Shown here piece after piece: positions 48,350-56,694 of a stretch of 64,000 nucleotides of DNA. Within the stretch, counting starts at the first letter, position 1. Each line of letters begins with the position of its first letter. Under the pieces are notes generated by a model, which had not been told where the DNA came from, ran no database searches, and saw only the letters and a list, made by a program, of their open reading frames with translations. The DNA comes from JANQOH01 sp965214495 (GTDB lineage: Bacteria; Pseudomonadota; Alphaproteobacteria; UBA7887), in the NCBI GenBank assembly GCA_965214495.1, contig OZ243958.1, positions 2,108,001 to 2,172,000 of the forward strand. The letters are read 5' to 3'. The translations under genes were made by a program, and so were the position numbers.

Positions 48350-49183
48350 ATGCAGCTCTATCACGCCGGCGCCGCCGTGGTGGCACTGAGCCGGCGCGAG
48401 ACGGTCAAATTCGTGCAGCAGCGGGGGCGGCTGTTCTCCGCCTTCGTGCGCCCGGCTCTGTGGCTGTTCGTGTTCGCGGTCGGCTTTCGCGGTGTCTATG
48501 GCATCGATGCAGGGGAGCCCTACGCGCAAGGCAACGTCGACTATGAATATTACATCCTGCCCGGTCTGACCGGCATGGTGCTTCTGTTCAGCGGCATGCA
48601 ATCGTCGCTGTCGATGGTATATGACCGCGAAATGGGGATGATGCGGCTTCTGCTGACCGCACCGCTCCCCCGCTGGTATCTGCTAACGGCCAAATTGCTG
48701 TCAGGCACGTTCATCTCGGTCGTGCAAGCCTACGCCTTCCTGCTGATCTGCCTGCCGTTCGACCTGTTCACGGGCCTGCACGTCGCGTTCAGCGATCCGC
48801 TGGGCTGGCTTTACGTTCTTCCGGCGCTGTTCGTGACCGGGATGGCGCTCGGCGCGCTGGGGTTGCTGCTGTCGGTTCACATCAAGCAACTGGAGAATTT
48901 CGCCGGCACGATGAATTTCGTGATCTTTCCGATGTTCTTCATTTCGCCGGCGCTGTTTCCGCTCTGGTATCTCATCGAGGGCGGCGCAGAGGCGGTATAT
49001 TGGCTGGCGAGCGTCAATCCGTTCACCTACGGCGTGCAGTTGATCCGCTACGCGAGCGAAGGGCAATTCTATGCGACCGGGGCGGCGGTCGTGATCGGAT
49101 GCACGGTGCTGTTCATGATCGGGGCGATCATCGGCTACGACCCGCAGCGCGGTTTCGTGCGACGCGGCCCGCAGGCAGCCTGA
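48350..49183 (+). CDS. ABC-2 type permease, PQQ-dependent alcohol system
   Basis: A 277-residue membrane protein with about six transmembrane helices; ATG 48350 has GAGGGAGGA upstream, while the earlier ATG 48314 has none. GLTGMVLLFSGMQSSLSMVYDREMGMMRLLLTAPL and NPFTYGVQLIRYA are typical of ABC-2 permeases, close to the PedC family (TIGR03861). Works with the ATPase at 45290. Confidence 0.85.
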   Translation: MQLYHAGAAVVALSRRETVKFVQQRGRLFSAFVRPALWLFVFAVGFRGVYGIDAGEPYAQGNVDYEYYILPGLTGMVLLFSGMQSSLSMVYDREMGMMRLLLTAPLPRWYLLTAKLLSGTFISVVQAYAFLLICLPFDLFTGLHVAFSDPLGWLYVLPALFVTGMALGALGLLLSVHIKQLENFAGTMNFVIFPMFFISPALFPLWYLIEGGAEAVYWLASVNPFTYGVQLIRYASEGQFYATGAAVVIGCTVLFMIGAIIGYDPQRGFVRRGPQAA

Positions 49184-49220
49184 CGGGCGGGACCCGCGCT
49201 CGACCCAGGGAGGCGCCGGC

Positions 49221-50243
49221 ATGGCAGTCGGAACGGGCTTCATCGACCTGATCGGCAACACGCCGCTGATCCGGCTGAAACGCGCGTCGGAACGGACGGG
49301 GTGCGAGATTCTCGGCAAGTGCGAGTTCCTCAACCCGGGCCAGTCGGTGAAGGACCGGGCAGCGCTCTACATCATCCGCGACGCGGAGAGGCGGGGCGCG
49401 CTCAGGCCGGGGGGAACGGTGGTCGAGGGCACGGCGGGCAACACGGGCATCGGTCTCGCTCTGGTCGGAAACGCGCTCGGCTATCGCACGGTCATCGTGC
49501 TGCCCGAGACCCAAAGTCAGGAAAAGAAAGACATGTTGCGGCTGTGCGGCGCCGACCTGCGTCTGGTTCCGGCCGTGCCGTACAAAGACCCCAACAACTA
49601 CGTCAAGTTCTCGGGCCGTCTCGCGGCCGAGCTGGACGCGACCGAACCTAATGGCGCGGTGTGGGCGAACCAGTTCGACAACGTGGCGAACCGCCAGGCG
49701 CATATCGAAGGCACGGGGCCGGAGATCTGGCGCCAAACCGAAGGCCGGATCGACGGCTTCACCTGCGCGATCGGTACCGGGGGAACGCTCGCCGGGGTCG
49801 CGTTCGCGCTGAAGGAGCGCGATCCGAAAGTCCAGATCTGGGCATCGGACCCGCTCGGCGCGTCGATGGTTTCGCTACTCGCGCCGGGCAGGCCGGTGAT
49901 CGAGGGCGAGTCGATCACCGAGGGAATCGGCCAGGGCCGTATCACCGCGAACGTGGAGGGCGCGCCGATCGACGACGCCCGGCAAGTCACCGACACCGAG
50001 GCGCTGGACGTGGTCTTCGACCTCGTGGTCGAAGAGGGTCTGGTGATGGGCGGCTCGACCGGCATCAACGTCGCCGGCGCCATCAAGATGGCCGAGGAAA
50101 TGGGGCCCGGCCACACCATCGTCACCGTCCTGTGCGACTACGGCAACCGCTACACCAGCAAGCTTTACAATCCGGCGTTCCTGCGCTCGAAGGACCTGCC
50201 GGTACCGGCGTGGCTGGAGAAGGAGCCGGTCTCCGGTGTCTGA
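49221..50243 (+). CDS. Cysteine synthase-like PLP enzyme
   Basis: A 340-residue fold type II PLP enzyme. NPGQSVKDRAA (Lys ~44) is the PLP lysine motif, EGTAGNTGIGLA (~69-80) is the substrate loop, and GTGGTLAGVA (~179-188) is the phosphate-binding loop. Makes cysteine from O-acetylserine and sulfide, or a related beta-replacement. The SEGT-type loop (EGTAGNTG rather than EPTSGNTG) separates it from classical CysK. It overlaps the tRNA-editing gene by 8 bases. Confidence 0.85.
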   Translation: MAVGTGFIDLIGNTPLIRLKRASERTGCEILGKCEFLNPGQSVKDRAALYIIRDAERRGALRPGGTVVEGTAGNTGIGLALVGNALGYRTVIVLPETQSQEKKDMLRLCGADLRLVPAVPYKDPNNYVKFSGRLAAELDATEPNGAVWANQFDNVANRQAHIEGTGPEIWRQTEGRIDGFTCAIGTGGTLAGVAFALKERDPKVQIWASDPLGASMVSLLAPGRPVIEGESITEGIGQGRITANVEGAPIDDARQVTDTEALDVVFDLVVEEGLVMGGSTGINVAGAIKMAEEMGPGHTIVTVLCDYGNRYTSKLYNPAFLRSKDLPVPAWLEKEPVSGV

Positions 50244-50943
50244 ACTGCTGTTCCGCGACGACCCGCGTCTCGAACGCTGCGCGGCGACCGTCACTTCGGT
50301 TGACGAGCGCGGCATCCGGCTCGACCGGACCGTATTCTACCCGCGCGGCGGCGGCCAGCCGGGGGACACCGGTGCGATAGAGGCGGAGGGCGCGCGGATC
50401 GCCATCGTCGATACGGTGAAGGACGGCGCCGCGGGGGCGCCGATCCACGTTCCCGCGCACGACGGTCCAACGCTTGCGCCCGGCGTTGCGGTGACCGCTT
50501 CGATCGACTGGAGGCGCCGCCATCGGTTGATGCGGATGCACAGTTGCCTGCATCTGCTGTCGGCGCTGGTTCCCGGCCGGGTGACCGGCGGCCAGGTCGG
50601 CGCCGAGAGGAGCCGCATCGATTTCGACCTCACCGGCGAAGTTCCCGACAAGACGGCGCTGAGCGCGGCCCTCAACGCGCTCGTCGCGGAGGAGCATCCG
50701 GTAACCGAGCGATGGATCACCGACGCCGAACTCGAAGCCGATCCGGCGCTGGTGAAGACGATGTCGGCGGCGCCGCCGCGCGGGTCCGGTCGGGTGCGGC
50801 TGATCGAGGTGGCGGGGGTCGATCTCCAGGCGTGCGGCGGCACCCATGTCGCGCATACCGGCGAGATCGGCCGCGTCCGCGTATCGAAAATCGAGAACAA
50901 GGGCCGGCGCAACCGCCGTTTCACGATCGTCTTCGACGAATAG
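50236..50943 (+). CDS. Alanyl-tRNA editing protein (AlaX-like)
   Basis: A 235-residue free-standing editing domain. RLMRMHSCLHLLSAL (His pair ~97/101) and LQACGGTHVAHTGEIG (Cys/His ~196/200) are the zinc-binding H-x3-H and C-x3-H of the AlaRS editing fold; FYPRGGGQPGDTG is the conserved glycine-rich strand. Removes serine or glycine wrongly charged on tRNA-Ala. Start GTG 50236. Confidence 0.88.
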   Translation: MSELLFRDDPRLERCAATVTSVDERGIRLDRTVFYPRGGGQPGDTGAIEAEGARIAIVDTVKDGAAGAPIHVPAHDGPTLAPGVAVTASIDWRRRHRLMRMHSCLHLLSALVPGRVTGGQVGAERSRIDFDLTGEVPDKTALSAALNALVAEEHPVTERWITDAELEADPALVKTMSAAPPRGSGRVRLIEVAGVDLQACGGTHVAHTGEIGRVRVSKIENKGRRNRRFTIVFDE

Positions 50944-50958
50944 CACGGGGAGACGGAC

Positions 50959-51828
50959 ATGGCCTGGATCAATCCCGACGCCCTGGTTTCGACCGCGTGG
51001 CTCGCCGCGCATCTCGACGATGCCGACCTGCGGGTCGTGGACGGCTCGTGGCATATGCCGCAGCTAGAACGGGATCCGCAGGCCGAGTTCGCGGCGGCGC
51101 ACGTTCCCGGCGCGGTGTTCTTCGATATCGACGCCATCGCCGATACGGCGAACCCGTTGCCGCACATGTTGCCGGACGCCGGACGATTCGCGGAGAAGGT
51201 CGGCGCGCTGGGCATCGCCGACGACTCGCGCGTCGTCTGTTACGACACGACCGGGGTCGGCAGCGCGGCGCGGGTCTGGTGGACGTTCCGGGTGTTCGGC
51301 CACGAGAGAGTCTGCGTCCTCGACGGCGGCTTGCCGAAATGGCGCGCGGAAGGCCGCCCGGTCGAAGACGGCGTCGCCCGGCCGATCGGCGCCGACTACG
51401 TCCCGCGCCGCCGCCCGGAGCGGGTGCGCGACCGTGCGGGGGTCCGCACGGCGCTCGACTCGCGCCGCGAGCAGGTGCTGGACGCGCGCTCACGGGGACG
51501 GTTCGCCGGCGCGGAGCCGGAACCTCGGGCCGGCCTGCGCGGCGGTCACATACCGGGGTCGTTCAATCTGCCCTTCCTCGACCTCTACGCGGATTCGCCC
51601 GAGCCCGGCGTGAAGACCATGAAGAACGGCGAGGCGCTTGCCGCTCTTTACCGGGAGGCGGGGATGGACCTCACGCGGCCGACGATCACGACTTGCGGTT
51701 CCGGCGTGACCGCGTGCAACCTCGCTCTCGGGCTGCATCTGATCGGACACACCGACGTCGCCGTCTATGACGGCTCGTGGACCGACTGGGGCGGCCGCGA
51801 CGATACGCCGGTGGAGACCGGACCATGA
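50959..51828 (+). CDS. sseA: Sulfurtransferase with two rhodanese domains (SseA-like), copy 1
   Basis: A 289-residue protein, two rhodanese domains (about 10-135 and 155-285). The active-site loop TCGSGVTA (Cys ~237) in the second domain is of the 3-mercaptopyruvate type. DGSWHMP and HVPGAVFFDIDAIAD are typical of SseA. The next gene is a diverged tandem copy overlapping by 4 bases. Confidence 0.88.
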   Translation: MAWINPDALVSTAWLAAHLDDADLRVVDGSWHMPQLERDPQAEFAAAHVPGAVFFDIDAIADTANPLPHMLPDAGRFAEKVGALGIADDSRVVCYDTTGVGSAARVWWTFRVFGHERVCVLDGGLPKWRAEGRPVEDGVARPIGADYVPRRRPERVRDRAGVRTALDSRREQVLDARSRGRFAGAEPEPRAGLRGGHIPGSFNLPFLDLYADSPEPGVKTMKNGEALAALYREAGMDLTRPTITTCGSGVTACNLALGLHLIGHTDVAVYDGSWTDWGGRDDTPVETGP

Positions 51829-52697
51829 GCGGGCCGCTGCCGGCGGTCATCGGCGCCGAACGCCTGCGCGCGGCCCTCGATCGCGTGGTCGCGGTCGATG
51901 CGACCTATCATTTGTCCAATCTCGGGCGCGATGCGCGGGCGGAATATCGCGATGCGCATATTCCGGGTGCGGTGTTCTTCGACATCGACGACATCGCCGA
52001 TCCGAGGCCGCGGGCGGGGCTCACCCATATGCTGCCCGACTCCGCGGTCTTCTCGGACAAGGTCGGGGCGCTCGGGATCGGCAACGACACGCAGGTGGTC
52101 GCCTACGATACGCGCGGCCTCTACAGCGCGGCGCGGGTCTGGTGGATGTTCCGGGTTTTCGGCCACGCGCGCGTTTCCGTGCTCGACGGCGGGTTGCCCG
52201 CATGGCTCGCCGCCGGCGGCGCGGTGGAAAGCGGCGAGGTGACCCGCACAGCGCGGAAATACGCGGCGCCGGCGCCGCGGCTGGAATTAGTCCGCGACTG
52301 GATCGCCGTGCGCGAGGCGCTGGCGGACGACTCCGCGCAGGTCGTCGACGCCCGCAACGCCGCGCGCTACGCCGGGCGCGAGACCGACCCCTATCCGAAC
52401 GTGCGTTCGGGCGGCCATATGCCGGGGGCGCTGTCGCTGCCGTGGGAACGGCTGCTGACGGGTGCGGTGCGGATGCCCGACGCGGCGGCGACACGGGCGC
52501 GGTTCGAGGCGGCCGGGTTGGACTGGAACCGTCCGGTGATCGCCACCTGCGGGTCGGGCGTTACCGCGTGCATCCTTGCGCTGGCGCTGGACGAGGCGGG
52601 GAAGCGCGACTGGGCGGTCTATGACGGTTCGTGGGCCGAGTGGGGCGCGCGCCGGGACACACCGATCGAGATGTCCGACGACGACCGTTCCGCTTGA
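51825..52697 (+). CDS. Sulfurtransferase with two rhodanese domains, copy 2
   Basis: A 290-residue protein, same layout as its neighbour: HIPGAVFFDIDDIAD in domain 1 and TCGSGVTACILALAL in domain 2 with the catalytic Cys. Clearly a tandem duplicate, with changes in the substrate loop. ATG 51825 overlaps the previous stop. Confidence 0.87.
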   Translation: MSGPLPAVIGAERLRAALDRVVAVDATYHLSNLGRDARAEYRDAHIPGAVFFDIDDIADPRPRAGLTHMLPDSAVFSDKVGALGIGNDTQVVAYDTRGLYSAARVWWMFRVFGHARVSVLDGGLPAWLAAGGAVESGEVTRTARKYAAPAPRLELVRDWIAVREALADDSAQVVDARNAARYAGRETDPYPNVRSGGHMPGALSLPWERLLTGAVRMPDAAATRARFEAAGLDWNRPVIATCGSGVTACILALALDEAGKRDWAVYDGSWAEWGARRDTPIEMSDDDRSA

Positions 52698-52770
52698 GCG
52701 CCTTCGTTACGGTTGCGCCGTGTTCGGACGGGCGGGTGCCCCGGCGGGTTTGCGGTGCGCGCGCCGGCTC

Positions 52771-53370
52771 ATGGCCGGGTTGGGGCGGCGGCCGCGGATC
52801 GGGTTACTCGGCGGGTCGTTCAACCCGGCGCATGACGGCCACCGTGCGATCAGTCTGCGAGCCCTGCGCGATCTGAGGCTCGACCGCGTGTGGTGGCTGG
52901 TCTCGCCGCAGAATCCGCTGAAACCGCGCCGCGGAATGGCGCCGCTGGCCGAACGACTGGCGGCTGCGCAGCGTGTCGCGGGATATCGCCGTATCCGCGC
53001 CACCGCACTCGAAACCGCGCTCGGGACGCGCTACACGGTCGATACGGTGAGCGCGCTGCGGCGGCGGTGGCCGCGTGCACGGTTCGTCTGGCTGACCGGC
53101 GCCGACAATCTCGCGCAAATGCCGGCATGGCGGTGCTGGCCCGCCCTGTTCCGGGCGCTGCCCATTGCGGTTTTCGACCGTTCGGCCTATTCTGCCCGCG
53201 CCTTGCGCGGTGCGGCCGCGGCACGGTTTGCCCGCTTCCGGCGGCACCGACCGTGTCGCCTGACCGACGCCGCACCGCCGGCGTGGGCGTTCGTGCACGG
53301 TCGTCCGCACCCGGAATCGGCGACCCGGTTGCGGGCGCTGCGGGCTGCCGACGAGGCGGAACGGGGGTAA
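52771..53370 (+). CDS. nadD: Nicotinate-nucleotide adenylyltransferase
   Basis: A ~199-residue protein. IGLLGGSFNPAHDGHRAISL at residues ~10-29 is the GxFxxxHxGH nucleotidyl-transferase motif, and VWWLVSPQNPLK is the NadD substrate segment. Forms NaAD from nicotinate mononucleotide and ATP. ATG 52771 chosen by motif position; the frame is open upstream. nadD next to rsfS is the usual order. Confidence 0.87.
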   Translation: MAGLGRRPRIGLLGGSFNPAHDGHRAISLRALRDLRLDRVWWLVSPQNPLKPRRGMAPLAERLAAAQRVAGYRRIRATALETALGTRYTVDTVSALRRRWPRARFVWLTGADNLAQMPAWRCWPALFRALPIAVFDRSAYSARALRGAAAARFARFRRHRPCRLTDAAPPAWAFVHGRPHPESATRLRALRAADEAERG

Positions 53371-53385
53371 ACGGGGGAGCCGGTC

Positions 53386-53751
53386 ATCAGCGACGACAAG
53401 CCATCCCAATGGGCGGAAACGGTCCGGCACATCGCGCTTGACTCGCTCGCCCACGACAACGCCAACGATGTCATGGTTATCGACCTCGTGGGCAAGACTT
53501 CTATCGCCGACCTCATGATCATCGCCAGCGGTCGTTCGGCGCGCCACGTTACAGCGGTCGTCGGGCATCTGACCGAACGCCTCAAGAAGGGCGGCCTGCC
53601 GCCGCGGGCGGTCGAAGGGCTGCCGAAGGCCGATTGGGTGCTGGTCGATGCCGGCGACGTCATCGTCCACGTCTTCCGCCCCGAAGTGCGCGAATTCTAC
53701 AATCTGGAGAAGATGTGGGCGGTACCGCTGCCCGAACCCGCGGTGCGATGA
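53386..53751 (+). CDS. rsfS: Ribosomal silencing factor RsfS, probable ATC start
   Basis: The conserved protein (DLVGKTSIADLMIIASGRSARHVTAV...DWVLVDAGDVIVHVF) needs an N-terminal helix that here reads WAETVRHIALDSLAHDNANDV, lying upstream of the first ATG (53473). The frame runs back to the nadD stop without ATG, GTG or TTG. ATC at 53386 has GGGGGAG seven bases upstream, so a rare ATC start giving ~121 residues is likely; a sequencing error is the alternative. RsfS blocks subunit joining by binding uL14 in starvation. Confidence 0.72.
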   Translation: MSDDKPSQWAETVRHIALDSLAHDNANDVMVIDLVGKTSIADLMIIASGRSARHVTAVVGHLTERLKKGGLPPRAVEGLPKADWVLVDAGDVIVHVFRPEVREFYNLEKMWAVPLPEPAVR

Positions 53752-55298
53752 CGCCGGTCGTGCTGTGCATCCTCGACGGGTGGGGTATCGCGCCGGACGG
53801 CGGCGGCAACGCCATTGCAAGGGCGCTGACCCCGGTCTGGGACCGGTTGACCGCCGACTGGCCGAGTGCCCGTCTCGACGCTTCGGCCGGTGCGGTCGGA
53901 TTGCCTGCCGGCCAGATGGGGAACTCCGAGGTCGGCCACATGACGATCGGCGCCGGGCGTGTGGCGTTGCAGGACCTGCCGCGCATCGACCGCGCCATCG
54001 CCGATGGGACTCTGGCCGCCTCCCCGGTTCTCACCGGCCTGATCGGGCGCCTGAAAGCGAGCGGCGGAGTCTGCCATCTGCTCGGCCTGTTGTCGCCGGG
54101 GGGCGTGCACAGCCACCAGAACCACATACGCGCGCTGGCGGAAACCGTCGCGTCCGCCGGCGTGCCGGTGGCCGTCCATGCGTTCCTCGACGGGCGCGAC
54201 ACGCCGCCCCGCAGCGCCCGCGCGCATGTCGCGGCTTTCGAGTCGGCGATCTCCGGCACATCGGCGATCACGATCGCGACGATCAGCGGGCGATACTACG
54301 CAATGGACCGCGACGGGAACCAGGACCGCACGGCACGGGCCTATGCGGCGCTGGTCTCCGGCGGCGGCAGGCGCGCCAGGGACGCGACCAGCGCGATCGA
54401 CGCGAGTTACGATACGGGGACGGGCGACGAGTTCGTCGCGCCGACCGCTATCGGCGCGTATGACGGCATGGCCGACGGCGACGGCCTGGTCATGGCGAAT
54501 TTCCGCGCCGACCGGGTCAGGCAGATTCTAACCGCCCTGGTCGAGCCGGACTTCGCCGCGTTCCCGCGCGCGCGGGCGGTCGCCTTCGCCGCCAGAGTCG
54601 GTATGACGAGTTACGCCGCCGCGCTCGACCGGCGCCTCACCGCGCTGTTTCCGCCGCTCGAGCCGCGCGACACCATCGGCGAGTTGGTCGCCGCCGCGGG
54701 CCTGAAACAGTTCAGAACGGCGGAGACGGAGAAATACGCGCACGTCACCTTTTTCCTGAACGGCGGGCGCGAGGAACCGTTTCCCGGTGAAACACGCCGT
54801 CTGGTGCCGTCGCCGAAGGTTGCGACGTATGACCGCGCTCCCGCCATGGCTGCGACTGCGGTGACCGACGGGGTTGTCGAGACCCTCGCCCGAGGCGACA
54901 CGCCCTTTATCGCGGTCAACTTCGCCAATACCGACATGGTCGGCCACACCGGCGACCTCGCCGCGGCGATCGCCGCCGTCGAAGCCGTTGACCTTTGCCT
55001 CGGGCGCATCGCCGCCGCCGCCGAGCGCGCGGGGGCGGCTCTGCTGATCACTTCCGACCACGGCAACGCCGAGCGGATGTGCGACGCGAACGGCAACGCA
55101 CATACCGCGCATACCACCAACCCCGTGCCGGTCGTGCTCGCGGGCGCCGGGAGCGCGGCGCGGTTGAGGGACGGCGGACTGGCCGACATCGCGCCGACCG
55201 TGCTCGACCTGCTCGGCCTCGCCCGACCCGCCACGATGACCGGCCGGTCCCTGCGTGTCAGGAGCGATGCGAACGCCCGGCGCCGTGCGGTGGCTTAG
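53748..55298 (+). CDS. gpmI: 2,3-bisphosphoglycerate-independent phosphoglycerate mutase
   Basis: A 516-residue metalloenzyme. VVLCILDGWG (metal Asp ~10) and QMGNSEVGHMTIGAGR (catalytic Ser ~60) lie at the N-terminus; FANTDMVGHTGD and TSDHGNAERM carry the C-terminal metal ligands. Interconverts 3- and 2-phosphoglycerate. ATG 53748 overlaps the rsfS stop. The rlmH gene that commonly lies between rsfS and gpmI in related genomes is not here. Confidence 0.93.
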   Translation: MTPVVLCILDGWGIAPDGGGNAIARALTPVWDRLTADWPSARLDASAGAVGLPAGQMGNSEVGHMTIGAGRVALQDLPRIDRAIADGTLAASPVLTGLIGRLKASGGVCHLLGLLSPGGVHSHQNHIRALAETVASAGVPVAVHAFLDGRDTPPRSARAHVAAFESAISGTSAITIATISGRYYAMDRDGNQDRTARAYAALVSGGGRRARDATSAIDASYDTGTGDEFVAPTAIGAYDGMADGDGLVMANFRADRVRQILTALVEPDFAAFPRARAVAFAARVGMTSYAAALDRRLTALFPPLEPRDTIGELVAAAGLKQFRTAETEKYAHVTFFLNGGREEPFPGETRRLVPSPKVATYDRAPAMAATAVTDGVVETLARGDTPFIAVNFANTDMVGHTGDLAAAIAAVEAVDLCLGRIAAAAERAGAALLITSDHGNAERMCDANGNAHTAHTTNPVPVVLAGAGSAARLRDGGLADIAPTVLDLLGLARPATMTGRSLRVRSDANARRRAVA

Positions 55299-56694
55299 TC
55301 TCGCCGCGCTCGCAGCGATATCGTCGGCGCCGGGCGCGGCTGCGGAGGAAGCTCTCGGCCCCGCATTCACCGTGGCGCAGACGATCGAAACGCCGGCGCA
55401 GCGGAATATCGCACTGGACCGACAAACGCGCGAACTGGCGAGAACCATCGACTCCATTCGCGCCGAGTCGATCGCGACCGCCGCTGCGGTTCAGGCGCGG
55501 GAGATGGAGATCGCCGCCGCGGCCTCCGAACTCGCCGCACTCGACGCTCGCTATCGCGCCCGATCCGCGGCGCACGACGCCGACCGCGCGCGTCTGGGAG
55601 ACTTGCTGGCCGGCCTGGCGCTAGTGGCGCGCAGCCCGCCCAACGCGCTGATCGGCCGCCCGGCGGAATGGGCGGACACGGTGCGCGGCGTTATCCTGCT
55701 GGAACACATCGCGCCGATATTGAAGGAGCGCGCCGACGCGGCGGCCGCCGAAGCAGCCGAACTCGACGACCTGCGCATTGCGCGCACCCGACGCCAGGCG
55801 GAACTGAACGCCACGCGAACCGCGCTGGCTCGAGAGCAGACCCGCCTGCGCCTGTTGCTGGAACGCTATTCGAGCTTGCAGGCCTCGCTGATGGCCGAGC
55901 GGCGGGCGCTGGCGAAAGCGCGCGCGGAGCGGGCGAGCGCGGCGCCCGACGTGCGCAATCTGATCGACCGGCTCGACGCCGAACGCGATCCCGACGATCC
56001 GCCCCCGCACCTTGCCGCACTACCTCCCACCCCTTCGCGGCGCGCCGTCGGCGCGACCAGCGAGCGCGATCCGATCTACCGGGATGACGCCGGCAGTCCG
56101 GCGGCCGCGACGACCACCGCCAGCAGCGAGCCCGACGATCCGCCCGCACGACTCGCAGCACTGACCCCCGTACCGCCCCGGCGCACTGTCGAAGCCCCCG
56201 GAGTGCACGATCCGAACGATCGTCGGGAGGCTGCCGAACGCGCTCCCGGACATGCCGCAGCGGGTGTGCAACCCGCCGCGCTGACCCGAACGCGGGCGCC
56301 GCCGGGATCGAGCCTGCCCTATCCCGCACATGGCGAGGTTACTGCCGCCTTCGGCGAAGATAGCGGCGAGCGCGGCCAGGGGATCTCCATCGCCACGCCC
56401 GCCGGCGCGCAGGTCGTCGCGCCGGGCGACGGCGACATCGTATTCGCCGGCCCGTTCCGCAGCTACGGCCAACTCTTGATCATCGAACACGATGACGGGT
56501 ATGTTAGCGTCATGGCGGGGTTCGCACGGATCGACGGCCAGGTCGGACAAAGCGTGCTGGCTGGCGAACCGGTCGGAGTCATGGCGGCCGATGCCGCAAG
56601 TCCGACGGTGCTATACGTGGAGATCCGCCGTGACGACGCGCCGGTGGACCCGGTCTCCTGGCTGTTGTCCGACAAGCGAAGGGTAAGCGGATGA
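55267..56694 (+). CDS. EnvC-like murein hydrolase activator
   Basis: A ~475-residue exported protein: signal peptide to ~residue 25, long coiled coil (about 30-215, rich in A, E, R), Pro/Asp-rich linker with two similar segments (DPDDPPPHLAALPP and EPDDPPARLAALTP), and a C-terminal LytM/M23 domain (~345-470). The zinc ligands are lost: RGQGISI instead of HxGxDI, and LYVEIR instead of H-x-H-F-E. It should therefore activate amidases rather than cut peptidoglycan. It overlaps ctpA by 4 bases. GTG 55255 is an alternative start. Confidence 0.83.
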   Translation: MRTPGAVRWLSLAALAAISSAPGAAAEEALGPAFTVAQTIETPAQRNIALDRQTRELARTIDSIRAESIATAAAVQAREMEIAAAASELAALDARYRARSAAHDADRARLGDLLAGLALVARSPPNALIGRPAEWADTVRGVILLEHIAPILKERADAAAAEAAELDDLRIARTRRQAELNATRTALAREQTRLRLLLERYSSLQASLMAERRALAKARAERASAAPDVRNLIDRLDAERDPDDPPPHLAALPPTPSRRAVGATSERDPIYRDDAGSPAAATTTASSEPDDPPARLAALTPVPPRRTVEAPGVHDPNDRREAAERAPGHAAAGVQPAALTRTRAPPGSSLPYPAHGEVTAAFGEDSGERGQGISIATPAGAQVVAPGDGDIVFAGPFRSYGQLLIIEHDDGYVSVMAGFARIDGQVGQSVLAGEPVGVMAADAASPTVLYVEIRRDDAPVDPVSWLLSDKRRVSG

